Counted from the stretch's first letter, positions 8,609-17,299 are shown. The stretch is DNA of 27,594 nucleotides from Tubiluchus corallicola (GCA_030141605.1 JAQGDQ010002463.1:1-27594); one strand, 5' to 3'. Numbers and translations: made by a program. Notes: generated from the sequence alone by a model not told the origin.

Positions 8609-9796
8609 ATGCTTTTAAAGACTGCTTTTAGAAATATATTTCGTCATAAAAAAAGAACAACTCTAACTCTAATAACAATGATTTTTGGGATTTTTTTAGC
8701 TGTTATTGGTGAAGGGTTAACTTCTGGCATAGAGAAACAAATTACAACGCTTTATATAAAATCAGATATAGCATTATATAAAATATATGGCAAAAACTTT
8801 TATGAAGAAAAAGAAGATAACGATAAATTAGAATATTCAATTGATGATACTAAAATCTATGAAATTTTAGAAGGAAAAAAACATTCTAAAAGAATTGTAT
8901 TTGATGGTTCAATTACAAATGCTAAAGAAGAATTAAATGTAAGATTTATAGCAGTTAACTCCAAAGAAGAAAATACTGTTTTTGAAAGAAATAAAGACAC
9001 AGTAAAAGGAAATTTCTTAGTAAATGAGGGAGAAGTAGTTTTAGGAATAGAGCTTGCTTCCCTACTCAATGTAGACATAGGAGACAATGTAACAATAATA
9101 GCTAGAACTAGCACAAAAGCTATAAATGCTATGGACTTATCAATTGGAGGTTTAATAAAAACAGGGAACCCAATAATGGACAGTAATAGTGTGTTTTTAG
9201 AAAGAGAATTTGCTAAAAGTTTTATTGAATTAGAAAATTATAATGATATTGCCATTGGAAGTTTACTTTCAGAAGATGAAATATCTAAAATATCAAAACT
9301 GAATATAGATTTTATACCTTGGACCATAGAAACTAGAGACTTAATAACTTTAACTAATATTAGAAGAAAAGCTTTGTCAATTATTAGTTTGATAATACTA
9401 TTAATGTCTGGTGTTACAATTGCTAATACTATGTTAATGGCAATGCTTGAAAGGAAAAAAGAAATAGGTATAATGATGGCAAATGGAATGAGTCGTTTAG
9501 AGATACTTAGATTATTTTTATACGAAGGAATGATAGCAGGGTCTTTAGGGAGCTTTTTAGGATTTTTATTAGGAAGTATATTCGTATTATACTATCAAAA
9601 GTATGGTATAAGTTTTGGAGTAGATAGTACTGACCTGGGTGTGTCCATACCTTTTACCAATAGGTTATTTCTACATTATGATTTAATTAAATCATTTTTA
9701 TATTTTAATGTTGGAGTTATTTTTTCTTTAATATCCACTTTATATCCAGCAGTTAAAGCTACAAAAATGAATCCAGTTGAAATAATACGAGATTAG
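8609..9796 (+). CDS. ABC transporter permease, FtsX/MacB/LolCE-type (first of two)
   Basis: 395-residue inner-membrane permease with the MacB/LolCE layout: an N-terminal TM helix (TLTLITMIFGIFLAVIGEG) after the basic RNIFRHKKRTT segment, a large periplasmic domain (about residues 45-260), and three C-terminal TM helices beginning with ALSIISLIILLMSGVTIANTML. ERKKEIGIMMANGMS is the coupling-helix motif of the FtsX family, and the end PAVKATKMNPVEIIRD is also typical. I place the start at ATG 8609, preceded by GAAGGAG. The frame is open to 8582, but that would overlap the ATPase by 26 bp and skip the RBS. The 404-aa permease that follows has the same fold, so the complex is probably a heterodimer like LolCE. 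Confidence 0.92.
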   Translation: MLLKTAFRNIFRHKKRTTLTLITMIFGIFLAVIGEGLTSGIEKQITTLYIKSDIALYKIYGKNFYEEKEDNDKLEYSIDDTKIYEILEGKKHSKRIVFDGSITNAKEELNVRFIAVNSKEENTVFERNKDTVKGNFLVNEGEVVLGIELASLLNVDIGDNVTIIARTSTKAINAMDLSIGGLIKTGNPIMDSNSVFLEREFAKSFIELENYNDIAIGSLLSEDEISKISKLNIDFIPWTIETRDLITLTNIRRKALSIISLIILLMSGVTIANTMLMAMLERKKEIGIMMANGMSRLEILRLFLYEGMIAGSLGSFLGFLLGSIFVLYYQKYGISFGVDSTDLGVSIPFTNRLFLHYDLIKSFLYFNVGVIFSLISTLYPAVKATKMNPVEIIRD

Positions 9797-9806
9797 GTGA
9801 CATATT

Positions 9807-11021
9807 ATGTATAAAATGGCAATTAGAAATTTATTAAGAAATAAAAAAAGGTCTGCTTTAACAATAATAGCAGTTTTTATAGGGATAGCAGGCATAATAG
9901 TAGGAAGAGGATGGATACTTGGGCTAGAAGAACTTTTTATTAAAGAAGGAAAAAAACTTACTGGTGATATTAGAATAACTGACACTGATTATGAAGTAAA
10001 ATCCAAAACTATGGATGCATCTTCAAATATTGACTATAACAAATTAAAGCAAAAACTGCATAGTAAAAAAATAGAAGATGAAAAAATAGTTGGAAGAATA
10101 AAATTTGGAGCATTAGTATATTATGAAGATAAAGATGAAAAAGCATTAGGGTATGGAATAGAAGAAAAAGATATGAAATATTTAGAATTTGAAAATTACT
10201 TATATGAAGGTAGATTTTTAAATTACTCAAATGAAGGAGAAATATTAGTAGGAGATAGAATAAAAAAGAAATTAAATTTAGAGTTAAATGATGAAGTGTC
10301 AGTATTTACATCAACTCAACACAAATCAATGTCTCTTTTAAACTACAAAATAGTAGGATTTTATAAAATGGATAATAATCATTTAAATAGAAGTTTTTAC
10401 TTAACAATAAATGATGCAGCTTATCTTCTTGATATGGAAAGTAGTGTTAACGAAGTTCTTATTTATAGTGAAACAGAAAAAGAAGTCAAGGAATATAAAA
10501 AAAATATATCTAAAGAACTTGGAGAGAAATACTTAATAAAAGCTTGGGATGAAATAGGTATGAGTGCTTACTTAGTTCAAAGTATGCCAATAATGAAAAT
10601 ATTGTTTATTGGGATACTAGCAATACTCTCAGGAGTAGGAATAACAAATACAATGGTAATGATAGTATTTGAAAGAAGAAGAGAAATTGGAGTATTAAAA
10701 TCACAAGGAATGAAAAATTCTCAAATAAGATTATTATTATGTTTAGAGGGAATCATATTGGGAATACTGGGATCTTTACTAGGAATGCTTTTAGGAGGAG
10801 CATTAGTATACTATTTTTCAATAAAAGGAATAAATCTAGGAAGTGTAATGGAGGTAATGTCAAGTGAACTTAATATAAAAAGCATCATTTATATGTCTTT
10901 TACAAAAAAAGCTCTATTTGAAGCATTTTTTTTAGGAATACTAGTGGCGTACTTAGCAACTTTATTAGCAATTAACCCTGAATTGAAAAAAGAAGCTGTT
11001 GAAAATATGAGAGCAATTTAG
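9807..11021 (+). CDS. ABC transporter permease, FtsX/MacB/LolCE-type (second of two)
   Basis: 404-residue partner of the preceding permease, with the same order: a basic N-terminus and TM helix (RNLLRNKKRSALTIIAVFIGI), a large periplasmic domain (about residues 40-270), and three C-terminal helices starting at MKILFIGILAILSGVGITNTM. The coupling motif is ERRREIGVLKSQGMKN. The C-terminal cytoplasmic tail (ALLAINPELKKEAVENMRAI) diverges from the usual P-A-x-x-A-x-x-x-P motif. ATG lies 10 bp after the previous stop with AGGTGA as ribosome binding site. Its periplasmic part differs in sequence from the first permease, so this is an old duplication, not a recent one. Confidence 0.92.
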   Translation: MYKMAIRNLLRNKKRSALTIIAVFIGIAGIIVGRGWILGLEELFIKEGKKLTGDIRITDTDYEVKSKTMDASSNIDYNKLKQKLHSKKIEDEKIVGRIKFGALVYYEDKDEKALGYGIEEKDMKYLEFENYLYEGRFLNYSNEGEILVGDRIKKKLNLELNDEVSVFTSTQHKSMSLLNYKIVGFYKMDNNHLNRSFYLTINDAAYLLDMESSVNEVLIYSETEKEVKEYKKNISKELGEKYLIKAWDEIGMSAYLVQSMPIMKILFIGILAILSGVGITNTMVMIVFERRREIGVLKSQGMKNSQIRLLLCLEGIILGILGSLLGMLLGGALVYYFSIKGINLGSVMEVMSSELNIKSIIYMSFTKKALFEAFFLGILVAYLATLLAINPELKKEAVENMRAI

Positions 11022-11048
11022 GATTTATAAACCATTGGAGGGTTTAAA

Positions 11049-11777
11049 ATGAAGTCTTTTGTTATCATGCTGCTATTTTTAATTAGTTTAAATGTATTTG
11101 CAATAACAGCAGAAGAAATAATAGAGAAAGTAGATTACAACATGACACCTACTTCTATTGTTTATAAAGGAAAAATGTTAATTCATAAAGGTGAAAAAAC
11201 TTATACTAAGGTATTTGAAATGTATGCAGTGGGAAATAGTAATGGCTTTGTAGAGTTCTTGTCTCCTGTTAGAGATAAAGGTACGAAATATTTGAGAAAG
11301 GATAAAAATTTATGGATATATTTTCCAAAGGCAAATAGAACAATAAAAATATCAGGACATATGTTAAGGCAAAATATGATGGGAAGTGATATATCATATG
11401 AAGATCAAACAGACAGAAATGACTTAGCTTCTCAATATGATGTAAAAATATTAAAAGAAGACGATAATTATTATGTGTTAGAATTATTAGCTAAACCAAA
11501 TAAAAATATAACTTATTATAAAAGAATATTAAAGATAGATAAATCAAATTTTACTATAAAGGAATCTGATTTATATGCTAAATCTGGAAAACTACTAAAG
11601 GAAATGAAAGTAAATGAAATAAAGAAAGTTGGGAATAGATATTATATAACAAAATTTAAAATGGACGATAAAATAAAAAAAGATTCTTACACTGAGATAA
11701 TAGTAACAGATTTAAAAATAGATGAGAACATACCTGATTCCACATTTACAATAAAAAATTTAGAAAAGAAAAATTAG
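11049..11777 (+). CDS. LolA-like outer-membrane lipoprotein-sorting family protein
   Basis: 242-residue predicted periplasmic protein. A signal peptide (SFVIMLLFLISLNVFA) precedes a LolA/LppX-type beta half-barrel. Features of the LolA_like group (PF17131-type) are FLSPVRDKGTKYLRKDKNLWIYFP, the SGHMLRQNMMGSDISYED segment and the later FTIKESDLYAKSGKLLKEM. Members bind acyl chains in a hydrophobic cleft and are usually found beside RND or ABC exporters. Here it is the last gene of the barrel/ABC operon, 27 bp after the second permease, with GGAGG before ATG. A role shuttling a lipidated or hydrophobic cargo between the permeases and the barrel is an inference. A strong terminator follows at once. 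Confidence 0.87.
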   Translation: MKSFVIMLLFLISLNVFAITAEEIIEKVDYNMTPTSIVYKGKMLIHKGEKTYTKVFEMYAVGNSNGFVEFLSPVRDKGTKYLRKDKNLWIYFPKANRTIKISGHMLRQNMMGSDISYEDQTDRNDLASQYDVKILKEDDNYYVLELLAKPNKNITYYKRILKIDKSNFTIKESDLYAKSGKLLKEMKVNEIKKVGNRYYITKFKMDDKIKKDSYTEIIVTDLKIDENIPDSTFTIKNLEKKN

Positions 11778-11801
11778 AGCTCTGTTAAACAGAGCTTTTT
11801 T
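11778..11801 (+). terminator. Rho-independent terminator of the barrel/ABC/LolA-like operon
   Basis: AGCTCTG (11778-11784) and CAGAGCT (11790-11796) enclose TTAAA, followed by TTTTTT. It starts one base after the stop codon of the LolA-like gene, so it defines the 3' end of the five-gene operon. Confidence 0.9.
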
Positions 11802-11988
11802 GTGAGATCTAAAATTAAATTTTGATTTATATAAAAATATTTGATAAAGTATAACCTTAAACATCTATGTGATAATAATTTAATAAAATTTAAATTGTTT
11901 TTTAGTATTTTATTGAAAGGTTTCTTATTACCAACTGTGACTGACATTATACAAAGGGGCTCAGTATGCAACTTATAAAGGAGGATCT

Positions 11989-13137
11989 GTGAAAGAATTT
12001 GAAAAGCTATATAATAATTTAAACTTAAAAGAAGGAATAGATATATTAGAAAATTTTTTAATAGAAGTTTTTTTATATGGGCCTATATCTAATAAAAATA
12101 TGTGTTTAAAATTAAACTTACCTATCCCTATAATAACTGCAATAAAAAATGAATTTATAAAATATGGATTTATTGAAAAAAATAAAGGAATGGAGATAAG
12201 CAAAAGGGGAAAAATATTTATAGAAAATAAATTAGGATATAAGGGGGTAAACACTAAATTATTGAAAAAAATAAAAGAATATAGTTGTACAGCAGCGGAA
12301 TTTGAAGAAGAGCTTGAAATACTAAAAGACATATTTGAAAATAGACCAAAAGTAGACGTAACTATAGATCAGTCAAAATCGACACCTTTAACAGCTTTTA
12401 ATAGAGTAATGTTAGCCCTAAAAAATAACGCAATAATCAATAAGTCAGTAGTATTTCTTGGAGATGATGATTTTATATCTATAGCAACTATTTTAATACT
12501 AAAAAAATTATACACAAATATAAAAAATTCAAAAGTAAATTTGTATGTACTTGATATAGATGAAAGGATTTTAAATTATATAAAAGAATTATCAGATAAA
12601 TATAATTTTACAGTTAATACTAAAAAAATTAATTTAAAAGACAGATTATTAGAAAATTTAGAAAACATGTCAAATACAGTATTTATAGATCCTCCCTATA
12701 CTTTAAATGGACTAAAATTATTTTTAGCTAGAGGAAATCAAATTTTAAAAGAAGGTAAAGGAAATAAAATATTTTTATCATTTTCACATAAAGATACAGA
12801 CTTTACTTTAAAAATGCAAGAAATTATAAATAAATCAGGCTTTATAATAAATAGTATTTATAAAAATTTTAATGAATATGAAGGAGCAACTATCCTAGGA
12901 AATAGAGGGCAAATTATAGTGCTAGAAAGTAGTGGTAATAAAAAACCTTGTAAGTATTTAGATTTTCATGAAAAAATATATACAAATGAATTTTCTAGTA
13001 AAATAAAATTATATAAATGTAAAAATTGTGGTAAAATAATTGAGCTAAATAAAAACTCAGAAATTAATACTATTGAAAAACTTAAAGAAAAAGGTTGCCC
13101 ATTTTGTAGTGGATCTATATTTAACTATCATAAATAA
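11989..13137 (+). CDS. Branched-polyamine synthase-like aminopropyltransferase (BpsA/DUF43 family) with C-terminal zinc ribbon
   Basis: Predicted cytoplasmic transferase of 382 residues. In the characterised archaeal and Thermus members, BpsA adds aminopropyl groups from decarboxylated S-adenosylmethionine to spermidine, forming branched polyamines. Visible are an N-terminal winged-helix-like domain (about 1-90), then VDVTIDQSKSTPLTAF near 122, the GDDD motif at 158-161 in VVFLGDDDF, LDIDER near 188-193, and DPPYT at 234-238. These match the GDDD and PP(Y/E)T motifs of the family. Residues ~343-380 add two CxxC pairs (CKNCGK and CPFCSG), a zinc ribbon I do not recall as usual in the thermophile enzymes. 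GTG at 11989 follows AAGGAGG. Product could be a linear polyamine instead. It is followed by galU with a 48-bp gap. Confidence 0.8.
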   Translation: MKEFEKLYNNLNLKEGIDILENFLIEVFLYGPISNKNMCLKLNLPIPIITAIKNEFIKYGFIEKNKGMEISKRGKIFIENKLGYKGVNTKLLKKIKEYSCTAAEFEEELEILKDIFENRPKVDVTIDQSKSTPLTAFNRVMLALKNNAIINKSVVFLGDDDFISIATILILKKLYTNIKNSKVNLYVLDIDERILNYIKELSDKYNFTVNTKKINLKDRLLENLENMSNTVFIDPPYTLNGLKLFLARGNQILKEGKGNKIFLSFSHKDTDFTLKMQEIINKSGFIINSIYKNFNEYEGATILGNRGQIIVLESSGNKKPCKYLDFHEKIYTNEFSSKIKLYKCKNCGKIIELNKNSEINTIEKLKEKGCPFCSGSIFNYHK

Positions 13138-13185
13138 AAAGCTAATATATTATAAAAGTTGTGAAAAGAAAGGGTGACATTTACT

Positions 13186-14058
13186 ATGAAAAAAATTAAA
13201 AAAGCTATTATTCCAGCAGCAGGACTAGGGACTAGAGTACTTCCTGCAACTAAAGCACAACCTAAAGAAATGCTAGTATTAGTAGATAAACCGTCATTAC
13301 AATATTTAGTTGAAGAATTAGTTGACTCTGGAATAGAGGAAATTTTAATAGTAACTGGAAGAAATAAAAGTGCAATAGAAAACCACTTTGATGTATCTTA
13401 TGAACTTGAAACAATATTAGAGAAAAGTGGAAAATTAGAATTGCTAAGCAAGGTACAAAGAATATCAAATATGGCTCACATATATTATGTCAGACAAAAA
13501 AAACCTCTAGGCCTAGGGCATGCTATATTATGTGGAAAATCATTTGTTGGAGACGAACCTTTTGTAGTTGTACTAGGTGATGATATAGTTCATAATAAGG
13601 TTCCTGCAACTAAACAATTACTTGACAAATATTATAAGTATGGAGGTTCTATTTTAGGAGTTCAAGAGGTACCAAAAGCAGATACTTCAAAATATGGGAT
13701 AATATCACCTAATGAACATTTAGATGACAAAACAGTAGACATAAAAGATCTAATAGAAAAACCTAAAGTAGAAGATTCACCTAGTAATTATGCTGTTTTA
13801 GGAAGATATTTGTTACCTAGTAAAATATTTAAGTATTTACAAAATACAAAACCTGGAAAAAATGAAGAAATTCAACTTACAGATTCTATATTGAAAATGT
13901 TAAAAGATGGAGAAAAAGTATTAGCATATAATTTTGAAGGAAAAAGATATGATATAGGAAGTAAAATAGGGCTCTTTAAAGCAAATATAGAGCTTGCTTT
14001 AAAACACCCTGAAATAAAAGATGACGTCAAAGAATATTTAAAAAATTTAAATCTATAA
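13186..14058 (+). CDS. galU: UTP--glucose-1-phosphate uridylyltransferase
   Basis: Makes UDP-glucose from UTP and glucose 1-phosphate for cell-envelope glycans. The protein has the nucleotidyltransferase start AIIPAAGLGTRVLPATKAQPKEM, LVTGRNKSAIENHFD, the VVLGDD metal-binding motif, and LIEKPKVEDSPSNYAVLGRY, all in the order and spacing of bacterial GalU and at its usual ~290-residue length. I choose ATG 13186: the GTG at 13174, also in frame, lies inside the AAGGGTG ribosome binding site that serves 13186. It lies between the BpsA-like gene and the polyferredoxin gene, all in one direction; co-transcription is possible. Confidence 0.95.
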   Translation: MKKIKKAIIPAAGLGTRVLPATKAQPKEMLVLVDKPSLQYLVEELVDSGIEEILIVTGRNKSAIENHFDVSYELETILEKSGKLELLSKVQRISNMAHIYYVRQKKPLGLGHAILCGKSFVGDEPFVVVLGDDIVHNKVPATKQLLDKYYKYGGSILGVQEVPKADTSKYGIISPNEHLDDKTVDIKDLIEKPKVEDSPSNYAVLGRYLLPSKIFKYLQNTKPGKNEEIQLTDSILKMLKDGEKVLAYNFEGKRYDIGSKIGLFKANIELALKHPEIKDDVKEYLKNLNL

Positions 14059-14079
14059 TCTATAAGAAAGGAGTTTAAA

Positions 14080-14796
14080 ATGACAAGGCAAAACTTAAGG
14101 AGACTAACAATTTTTATATTTTTTCTATTAGCTCCAATTATATTAAATTATACTTCACCTTTTTTAAGCCTAAATGGAGCTTTTAAAGGGATAGTTAGTG
14201 GTAGTCTAATAGTATTTATGTTATTATTTGTAATTTCAATTTTTTTTGGTAGAGTATTTTGTAGCTGGATGTGTCCTGGTGGTGGAATTCAAGAAGCTTG
14301 CTTTAGATTTGTGTCAAAGAAAAATACAAATAAATATAATTGGATAAAATTTATTATTTGGGGTATTTGGCTTGGGATAATAGTATTTGCTATTATAAAA
14401 TCTGGAGCAATTAAATTGGATTTTTTCTATTTAACAGAGAATAAAATATCTATAGACAAGCCATCTGGTTTTATAATTTATTATATGATGATGACTATGG
14501 TAATTGTGAGTAATATACTATTAGGCCGAAGAGCTGCATGCCACTATATGTGCTGGATATCTCCATTTATGATTTTAGGAAAAAAATTAGGTAATAAACT
14601 TAATTTACAAATGCTCAGAATAGAAAATAATAAAAACCTATGTATTTCATGCAAACAGTGTAATAAAGCTTGTCCTATGGATTTAGAGGTTGATAAAATG
14701 GCAAAGGATAAATTTGAACATACAGAATGTATATTTTGCGGAGAATGTGTTGATACTTGTCCAAAGGATGTACTAAAGTTTAAAGCAGGAAAATAA
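14080..14796 (+). CDS. NapH-like membrane polyferredoxin (4Fe-4S)
   Basis: 238-residue inner-membrane iron-sulfur protein of the NapH/YccM/RdxA-like group. About four TM segments are visible (near 9-26, 37-60, 90-108, 127-147). Conserved cysteines follow the first pair: FCSWMCPGG and ACHYMCWISP. Then come two classical 4Fe-4S motifs in the C-terminal domain, CISCKQCNKACP and CIFCGECVDTCP. Such proteins pass electrons between the membrane and soluble partners. AAAGGAG precedes ATG 14080, 21 bp after galU. The nfnAB genes follow about 95 bp on, after a large hairpin, so a shared redox role is plausible but unproven. Confidence 0.88.
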   Translation: MTRQNLRRLTIFIFFLLAPIILNYTSPFLSLNGAFKGIVSGSLIVFMLLFVISIFFGRVFCSWMCPGGGIQEACFRFVSKKNTNKYNWIKFIIWGIWLGIIVFAIIKSGAIKLDFFYLTENKISIDKPSGFIIYYMMMTMVIVSNILLGRRAACHYMCWISPFMILGKKLGNKLNLQMLRIENNKNLCISCKQCNKACPMDLEVDKMAKDKFEHTECIFCGECVDTCPKDVLKFKAGK

Positions 14797-14832
14797 AATA
14801 AATGCTATTATTTTTTATTCTTATGCATATAA

Positions 14833-14864
14833 TTAGCTATATTAAATACATTTAATATAGCTAA
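14833..14864. repeat. 14-bp perfect inverted repeat upstream of nfnA
   Basis: TTAGCTATATTAAA (14833-14846) and TTTAATATAGCTAA (14851-14864) enclose TACA. The stem is long and perfect but AT-rich. No T run follows on the plus strand; a T-rich stretch precedes it. It could be a terminator of the upstream gene, an mRNA processing element, or an operator for the gene at 14891, whose ribosome binding site GGAGG starts 16 nt downstream. Confidence 0.5.
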
Positions 14865-14890
14865 AATAATATAAAGCACGGAGGAACCTT

Positions 14891-15715
14891 ATGTATGAGA
14901 TACTGAAAAAAATAAGATTAAATGATAACGTTGAAGAAATGGAAATATATGCTCCTTTTACGGCTAAAAGAGCAAAACCAGGACAATTTTTAATACTTAT
15001 GGTAAAAGAAGATGGAGAAAGAATTCCCTTAACTATTGTTGCTTCTAATAAAGAAAAAGAAAGTATCAGTATCATTTACCAAAATGTTGGATATACAACA
15101 AATTTGTTGTGGAATAAAAAGGAAAAAGATGCTTTATACGCTGTAGCAGGACCACTAGGAAAAGCAATTGAAATAAACTTAGAAAATAAAAAAATTCTTG
15201 GTGTAGCAGGAGGAGTTGGAGCAGCTCCTATATATCCACAACTTAAGGCATATAAAGCTAAGAATAACACAGTAGATTTGATATTAGGAGCAAGAAATAA
15301 AGATTTTTTAATATTAGAAAGTAAGTTTAAAGATGTGGTAGACAATCTGTATTTGTGCACAGATGATGGTTCAAAAGGTGAAAAAGGTTTTGTAACAAAC
15401 AAGTTAAAAAGTTTAGCTGAAAAAAATAATTATGATTTAGTAATAACAATAGGTCCACTTAGAATGATGAAAGCAGTTGTTAGTGTGACAAAATCACTAT
15501 GTATACATACATCAGTTTCTTTAAATACAATGATGATAGACGGAACTGGTATGTGTGGAGGATGTAGGTTAACCTATAACGGCAAAACTAAGTTTGCTTG
15601 TGTAGATGGACCTGATTTTGATGGGTTTAAAGTTGACTTTCATGAACTAATTCTTAAAGAAAATATATATGTAGAAGAAGAAAAGCATATGTGTAAAATA
15701 AAAAATATATTATAG
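14891..15715 (+). CDS. nfnA: Ferredoxin-NADP+ reductase subunit alpha-like, FAD/NAD-binding [2Fe-2S] (NfnA/SudB)
   Basis: 274-residue flavoprotein of the DHOD-type electron-transfer family. In NfnAB it accepts NADH electrons and takes part in bifurcation between ferredoxin and NADP+. The FAD-binding segment is GERIPLTI (RxPxT type) near residue 45, after PGQFLILM. The nucleotide-binding strand is GVAGGVGAAPIYP near 105, and the C-terminal [2Fe-2S] cysteines lie in GMCGGC and FACVDGPDFDG. ATG follows CGGAGG. The nfnB-like gene starts 9 bp after the stop, which is the usual gene order. Sulfide dehydrogenase or plain FNR use cannot be excluded. Confidence 0.9.
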   Translation: MYEILKKIRLNDNVEEMEIYAPFTAKRAKPGQFLILMVKEDGERIPLTIVASNKEKESISIIYQNVGYTTNLLWNKKEKDALYAVAGPLGKAIEINLENKKILGVAGGVGAAPIYPQLKAYKAKNNTVDLILGARNKDFLILESKFKDVVDNLYLCTDDGSKGEKGFVTNKLKSLAEKNNYDLVITIGPLRMMKAVVSVTKSLCIHTSVSLNTMMIDGTGMCGGCRLTYNGKTKFACVDGPDFDGFKVDFHELILKENIYVEEEKHMCKIKNIL

Positions 15716-15723
15716 GAGATACT

Positions 15724-17106
15724 ATGAACTTTAATATGTCAAAAATTAAAGTTAAAATGAGAGAAATACCTAACAAAGATGCTAAAACAACCTTTAAAGA
15801 AGTCGACTTAGGATATTCCTTAGAAGAAGCAATGGAGGAGGCTAAAAGATGTATTCAGTGTAAAGTAGCAAAATGTAGCCTAAATTGTCCTGTAAACGTC
15901 CTTATAAAAGAATTTATCAAAGAAATAACTGATGGAAATATAAAAAAATCATTTAAATATTTAACTAAAAACAATGCATTACCAGCTATTTGTGGCAGAG
16001 TATGCCCTCAAGAAGATCAGTGTGAAAAAGTCTGTATAAGGGGAATAAAAGATGAGCCTGTTGCAATAGGTAGACTAGAAAGATTTGTAGCTGATTATTA
16101 TAGAGAAAATTACAAAGAAAAGCCAGTGAAAAACATTGAGACTAATGGTTTGAGGGTAGCAATAATAGGAAGTGGCCCTGCAAGTTTGACAGCTGCAGGA
16201 GAGCTTGCAAAGTTAAGCTATGAAGTAACAATATTTGAAGCACTTCATAAAGAAGGTGGAGTATTAACATATGGAATCCCTGAATTTAGATTACCTAAAA
16301 AAGTAGTGGAGTATGAGATAAGTAAAATAAAGGAATTAGGAGTAAAAATATATACTAATGTAGTAATTGGACAATCAATAACAATAGAAGAGTTAAAAGA
16401 AGAGGGGTATAAAGCTATTTTTGTTGGAAGTGGAGCAGGAGGTCCTAACTTTTTAAACATAGAAGGGGAAAATTTAAAAGGAGTTTATTCTGCAAATGAA
16501 TTTTTAACAAGGATAAATTTGATGAAAGCCCATAAAGGTAACACTCCAATTAAAATAGGGCAAAATGTTGCTGTAATTGGTGGAGGAAATGTCGCAATGG
16601 ATGCTGCAAGAACAGCAGTTAGACTTGGAAGTAAAAATGTCTATATAATATATAGAAGAAGTGAAAATGAACTTCCAGCAAGAAAAGAAGAAGTAACACA
16701 TGCGAAAAATGAAGGAATTCTATTTAAATTATTATCAAATCCTTCTGCAATAATTGGAGAAAAAGGAAGTGTAAAGTACTTAGAATATACAAATATGAAA
16801 CTAGGTAAGCCTGATAGTTCTGGCAGAAAAAGGCCTATTCCAATAGATGGAAATAAATGTAAGCTAGCTATTGATTCAATCATAATCGCTATAGGTCAAA
16901 AGCCAAATTCAATAATAAAAAATACAACAAAGGGCTTAGAAGTAAATAAATGGGGAGGAATAGTAATAGACGAAAAGACTCTAGAAACTAGTATAGAAAA
17001 TATATATGCTGGTGGAGATGTGGTAACAGGAGCTGCAACTGTTATCCTTGCAATGGAATCAGGAAAAAAAGCGTCTAAGCTCATTCATCAAAAACTTTCG
17101 AGTTAA
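15724..17106 (+). CDS. nfnB: NfnB/GltD-like FAD- and NAD(P)-binding oxidoreductase subunit
   Basis: 460-residue partner of the preceding protein, in the glutamate synthase small-subunit family. The N-terminal ~120 residues carry eight cysteines for two 4Fe-4S clusters: CIQCKVAKCSLNCPV and CGRVCPQEDQCEKVC. The FAD motif AIIGSGPASLTAAG and the substrate-side FRLPKKVV follow. The second nucleotide site, VAVIGGGNVAMDAARTA, then YRRSENELPARKEE, is typical of NADPH binding. The end includes the family's IYAGGDVVTGAATVILAM. Length and gene order fit NfnB of fermentative anaerobes, where the pair makes NADPH from NADH and reduced ferredoxin. GGAG lies before ATG 15724. No glutamate synthase large subunit is nearby, arguing against GltD. 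Confidence 0.9.
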   Translation: MNFNMSKIKVKMREIPNKDAKTTFKEVDLGYSLEEAMEEAKRCIQCKVAKCSLNCPVNVLIKEFIKEITDGNIKKSFKYLTKNNALPAICGRVCPQEDQCEKVCIRGIKDEPVAIGRLERFVADYYRENYKEKPVKNIETNGLRVAIIGSGPASLTAAGELAKLSYEVTIFEALHKEGGVLTYGIPEFRLPKKVVEYEISKIKELGVKIYTNVVIGQSITIEELKEEGYKAIFVGSGAGGPNFLNIEGENLKGVYSANEFLTRINLMKAHKGNTPIKIGQNVAVIGGGNVAMDAARTAVRLGSKNVYIIYRRSENELPARKEEVTHAKNEGILFKLLSNPSAIIGEKGSVKYLEYTNMKLGKPDSSGRKRPIPIDGNKCKLAIDSIIIAIGQKPNSIIKNTTKGLEVNKWGGIVIDEKTLETSIENIYAGGDVVTGAATVILAMESGKKASKLIHQKLSS

Positions 17107-17224
17107 ATTATTTATACCAAACAATAGTAATCTTCATTTTTATAATTTAAATAAATTTATATCAGGTAAAGATAATTTTGATTTTTAAAAACAATTTAAA
17201 ATATCATAGAGTTTTTCTAATTTT

Positions 17225-17262
17225 AAATAGTTTAGTTCTTTTAAAAAAACGCTAAACTATTT
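17225..17262 (+). terminator. Possible terminator after nfnB
   Basis: AAATAGTTTAG (17225-17235) pairs exactly with CTAAACTATTT (17252-17262), enclosing a 16-nt loop. TTCTTAG follows, a weak T tail. It is the only hairpin between nfnB and dprA. Confidence 0.45.
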
Positions 17263-17299
17263 CTTAGTGCTACTACCTATTAAATTTTTATCCCTTCTA

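Noticed and set aside
15724-17106. Glutamate synthase small subunit (gltD)
   Set aside because: No large subunit is adjacent, and the gene follows an NfnA-type subunit in the standard nfnAB order.
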